Positions 62,970-64,000 of a DNA stretch of 64,000 nucleotides are shown here, piece after piece. Below the pieces are notes generated by a model. That model did not search any database. It had not been told where the DNA came from and was given only the letters and a program-made list of their open reading frames with translations. The DNA lies in the NCBI RefSeq assembly GCF_034929435.1, contig NZ_JAYFUM010000011.1, forward strand, positions 1 through 64,000. Reading direction: 5' to 3'. This stretch comes from Arcicella rigui (lineage in GTDB: Bacteria; Bacteroidota; Bacteroidia; Cytophagales; Spirosomataceae). Position numbers and translations under genes: made by a program. Each line of letters opens with the position of its first letter. The first letter of the stretch is position 1.

Positions 62970-64000
62970 ATGAAAAAAAATAAAGCAATAATATTAAATG
63001 GTAATTTGGGGAAATATAGAAAAGGATTCTTTTATTTTCAGCCTTATAATGGTGGGAAACAATTTGGATGTAAAAGTTCTGAAAATTTAGATATAATTTG
63101 GACTAAAGATACGAAAGAGTTTGTCATAGAGGAATCAAAAATCATTGGAGATAAGTTAACAATCGGGAATTGTCTATTTGATTTTAATTCTTTAGAAATT
63201 ACTGAAGTAAATATTAAAGGTTTTACTCAACACCAAAAATATTCCCTCCTATGGTATGCAACTTTAGATTATGTTGGCTTTTACCTAAAAAATGAGACTA
63301 ATATTATCGAAGGAATTATCAGTTTGCAAATACAAAATATCTTATGGAAAAGAGAGCTATATTCTTTTTACAAGGACTATAGCTTTGAAGAAAATATCAT
63401 TATCAAAGTTGTATATTTAGATGGTAAAATTGATAAATACGGAGCAAAAGGTAAAGAAAAAGCATTTTTAGGTCTTCAATTTCTCACAGGAGAAACCCTT
63501 TGGCAACGCAGTTTTAAAGAATTAGGAATCACCAGTTTAGATAAATTTATTGGAGATATTGATAATATTCTGGTTTGTGCTTGTGGAAAAACAATCTTGG
63601 GGCTTGATAAAAATACTGGAGAGATACACTGGAAACTTAGACATCGCTCTGAAGCTCAATATACATTACTTAATCCATCGACAGGATGCTTGTATCAGCT
63701 TTATGGTTGGGCTGATAGTGGTTCAAATAATAGTTTAATCCTCTTAGAAATTGATGCTAAAACTGGTACAATTCTCTATGATAAAAGTATTTTCAAACAT
63801 CCTAATTACCAACCAATAGATAATTTAGGAACGGAGCAAGATTGGAAATATCCAAGGTTTCACAATGCTGTTCAGTGGAAAGAAAAAGTTTATTTTTTGG
63901 TCAACCCTACTGGAACAAGTTGGTTAGCGAATGTTTTTGAATTTGACTGCATCCAAAAACGTGTGACAAAAGTATCAGATGAGCTTTATGCTACCACCAA
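62970..64000 (+). CDS. PQQ-like beta-propeller protein (partial, runs off the window)
   Basis: At least 343 residues of open frame from ATG 62970 to the window edge. Blade motifs are QFLTGETLWQRSF, LDKNTGEIHWKL, LEIDAKTGTILYDK and IKGDKLTIGN-like stretches; the pattern x-TGxxxW recurs as in PQQ propellers. No signal peptide, so it is probably cytosolic. Its blades and upstream module (array, 23-bp palindrome block) match those of the propeller gene at 22850-23923, indicating a shared family. It lies where a LytTR regulator would be expected after the kinase. The 3' end is outside the window. Confidence 0.75.
   Translation, partial: MKKNKAIILNGNLGKYRKGFFYFQPYNGGKQFGCKSSENLDIIWTKDTKEFVIEESKIIGDKLTIGNCLFDFNSLEITEVNIKGFTQHQKYSLLWYATLDYVGFYLKNETNIIEGIISLQIQNILWKRELYSFYKDYSFEENIIIKVVYLDGKIDKYGAKGKEKAFLGLQFLTGETLWQRSFKELGITSLDKFIGDIDNILVCACGKTILGLDKNTGEIHWKLRHRSEAQYTLLNPSTGCLYQLYGWADSGSNNSLILLEIDAKTGTILYDKSIFKHPNYQPIDNLGTEQDWKYPRFHNAVQWKEKVYFLVNPTGTSWLANVFEFDCIQKRVTKVSDELYATT

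Overview
The window is chromosomal DNA from an AT-rich Bacteroidota, most likely a Cytophagales/Spirosomataceae-type environmental bacterium. The signs are a SusC/SusD pair, several CarboxypepD-reg TonB-dependent receptors, an ECF sigma/FecR/receptor cassette, DUF1501 and DUF1549/DUF1553 cytochrome proteins, and two genes of the bacillithiol system (bshB1 and ypdA). The family is certain; the genus is inference. No rRNA, tRNA, CRISPR array, insertion sequence or phage gene was found.

Layout. 1-2.7 kb: two carboxylate-type transporters (DctA and AEC families). 2.7-8.9 kb, minus strand: ECF sigma factor, FecR anti-sigma factor and its TonB-dependent receptor. Between sigma and FecR lies an Rpn nuclease gene followed by two stand-alone copies of its C-terminal domain. 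9-14.5 kb, plus strand: phosphoesterase, trxB, M23/LysM peptidase, bshB1, a DUF1003 protein and a pentapeptide-repeat protein. 14.5-24.5 kb is mixed: upp, DUF2851, an outer-membrane beta-barrel receptor, a DUF2231/cytochrome/LRR protein, and orphan cytosolic genes embedded in non-coding repeats.

24.5-48.8 kb is one large carbohydrate-utilisation region. On the minus strand it runs SusC, SusD, FG-GAP/ASPIC lipoprotein, GH2 glycosidase and DUF5107-TPR protein. A plus-strand AraC regulator follows, then (minus strand) an MFS sugar porter, a DUF1549/DUF1553 c-type cytochrome protein, a DUF1501 protein, a GH29 fucosidase, a VOC protein and a Tat-exported NHL propeller. SusCD would bring oligosaccharide across the outer membrane, the glycosidases would cut it, the porter would take up the sugar, and AraC would sense it. 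The cytochrome proteins suggest a redox step, which is inference.

49-64 kb: a second outer-membrane beta-barrel receptor, ypdA, a PadR/PspC/DUF2807 envelope-stress-like operon, then a receptor, secreted protein and LytS-type histidine kinase cassette. The first two genes of that cassette carry 21-bp-spaced direct repeats resembling LytTR sites. The kinase is followed by a repeat array and a partial propeller gene instead of the expected LytTR regulator.

The most interesting signals are (i) the tandem array of Rpn C-terminal domains, each with its own start and stop, which looks like amplification of the intragenic antitoxin of an Rpn toxin, and (ii) two PQQ-like propeller genes about 39 kb apart that share an upstream module of a roughly 21-bp-period repeat array plus an identical 23-bp block containing a palindrome. 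Related palindromes and repeats flank other orphan genes.
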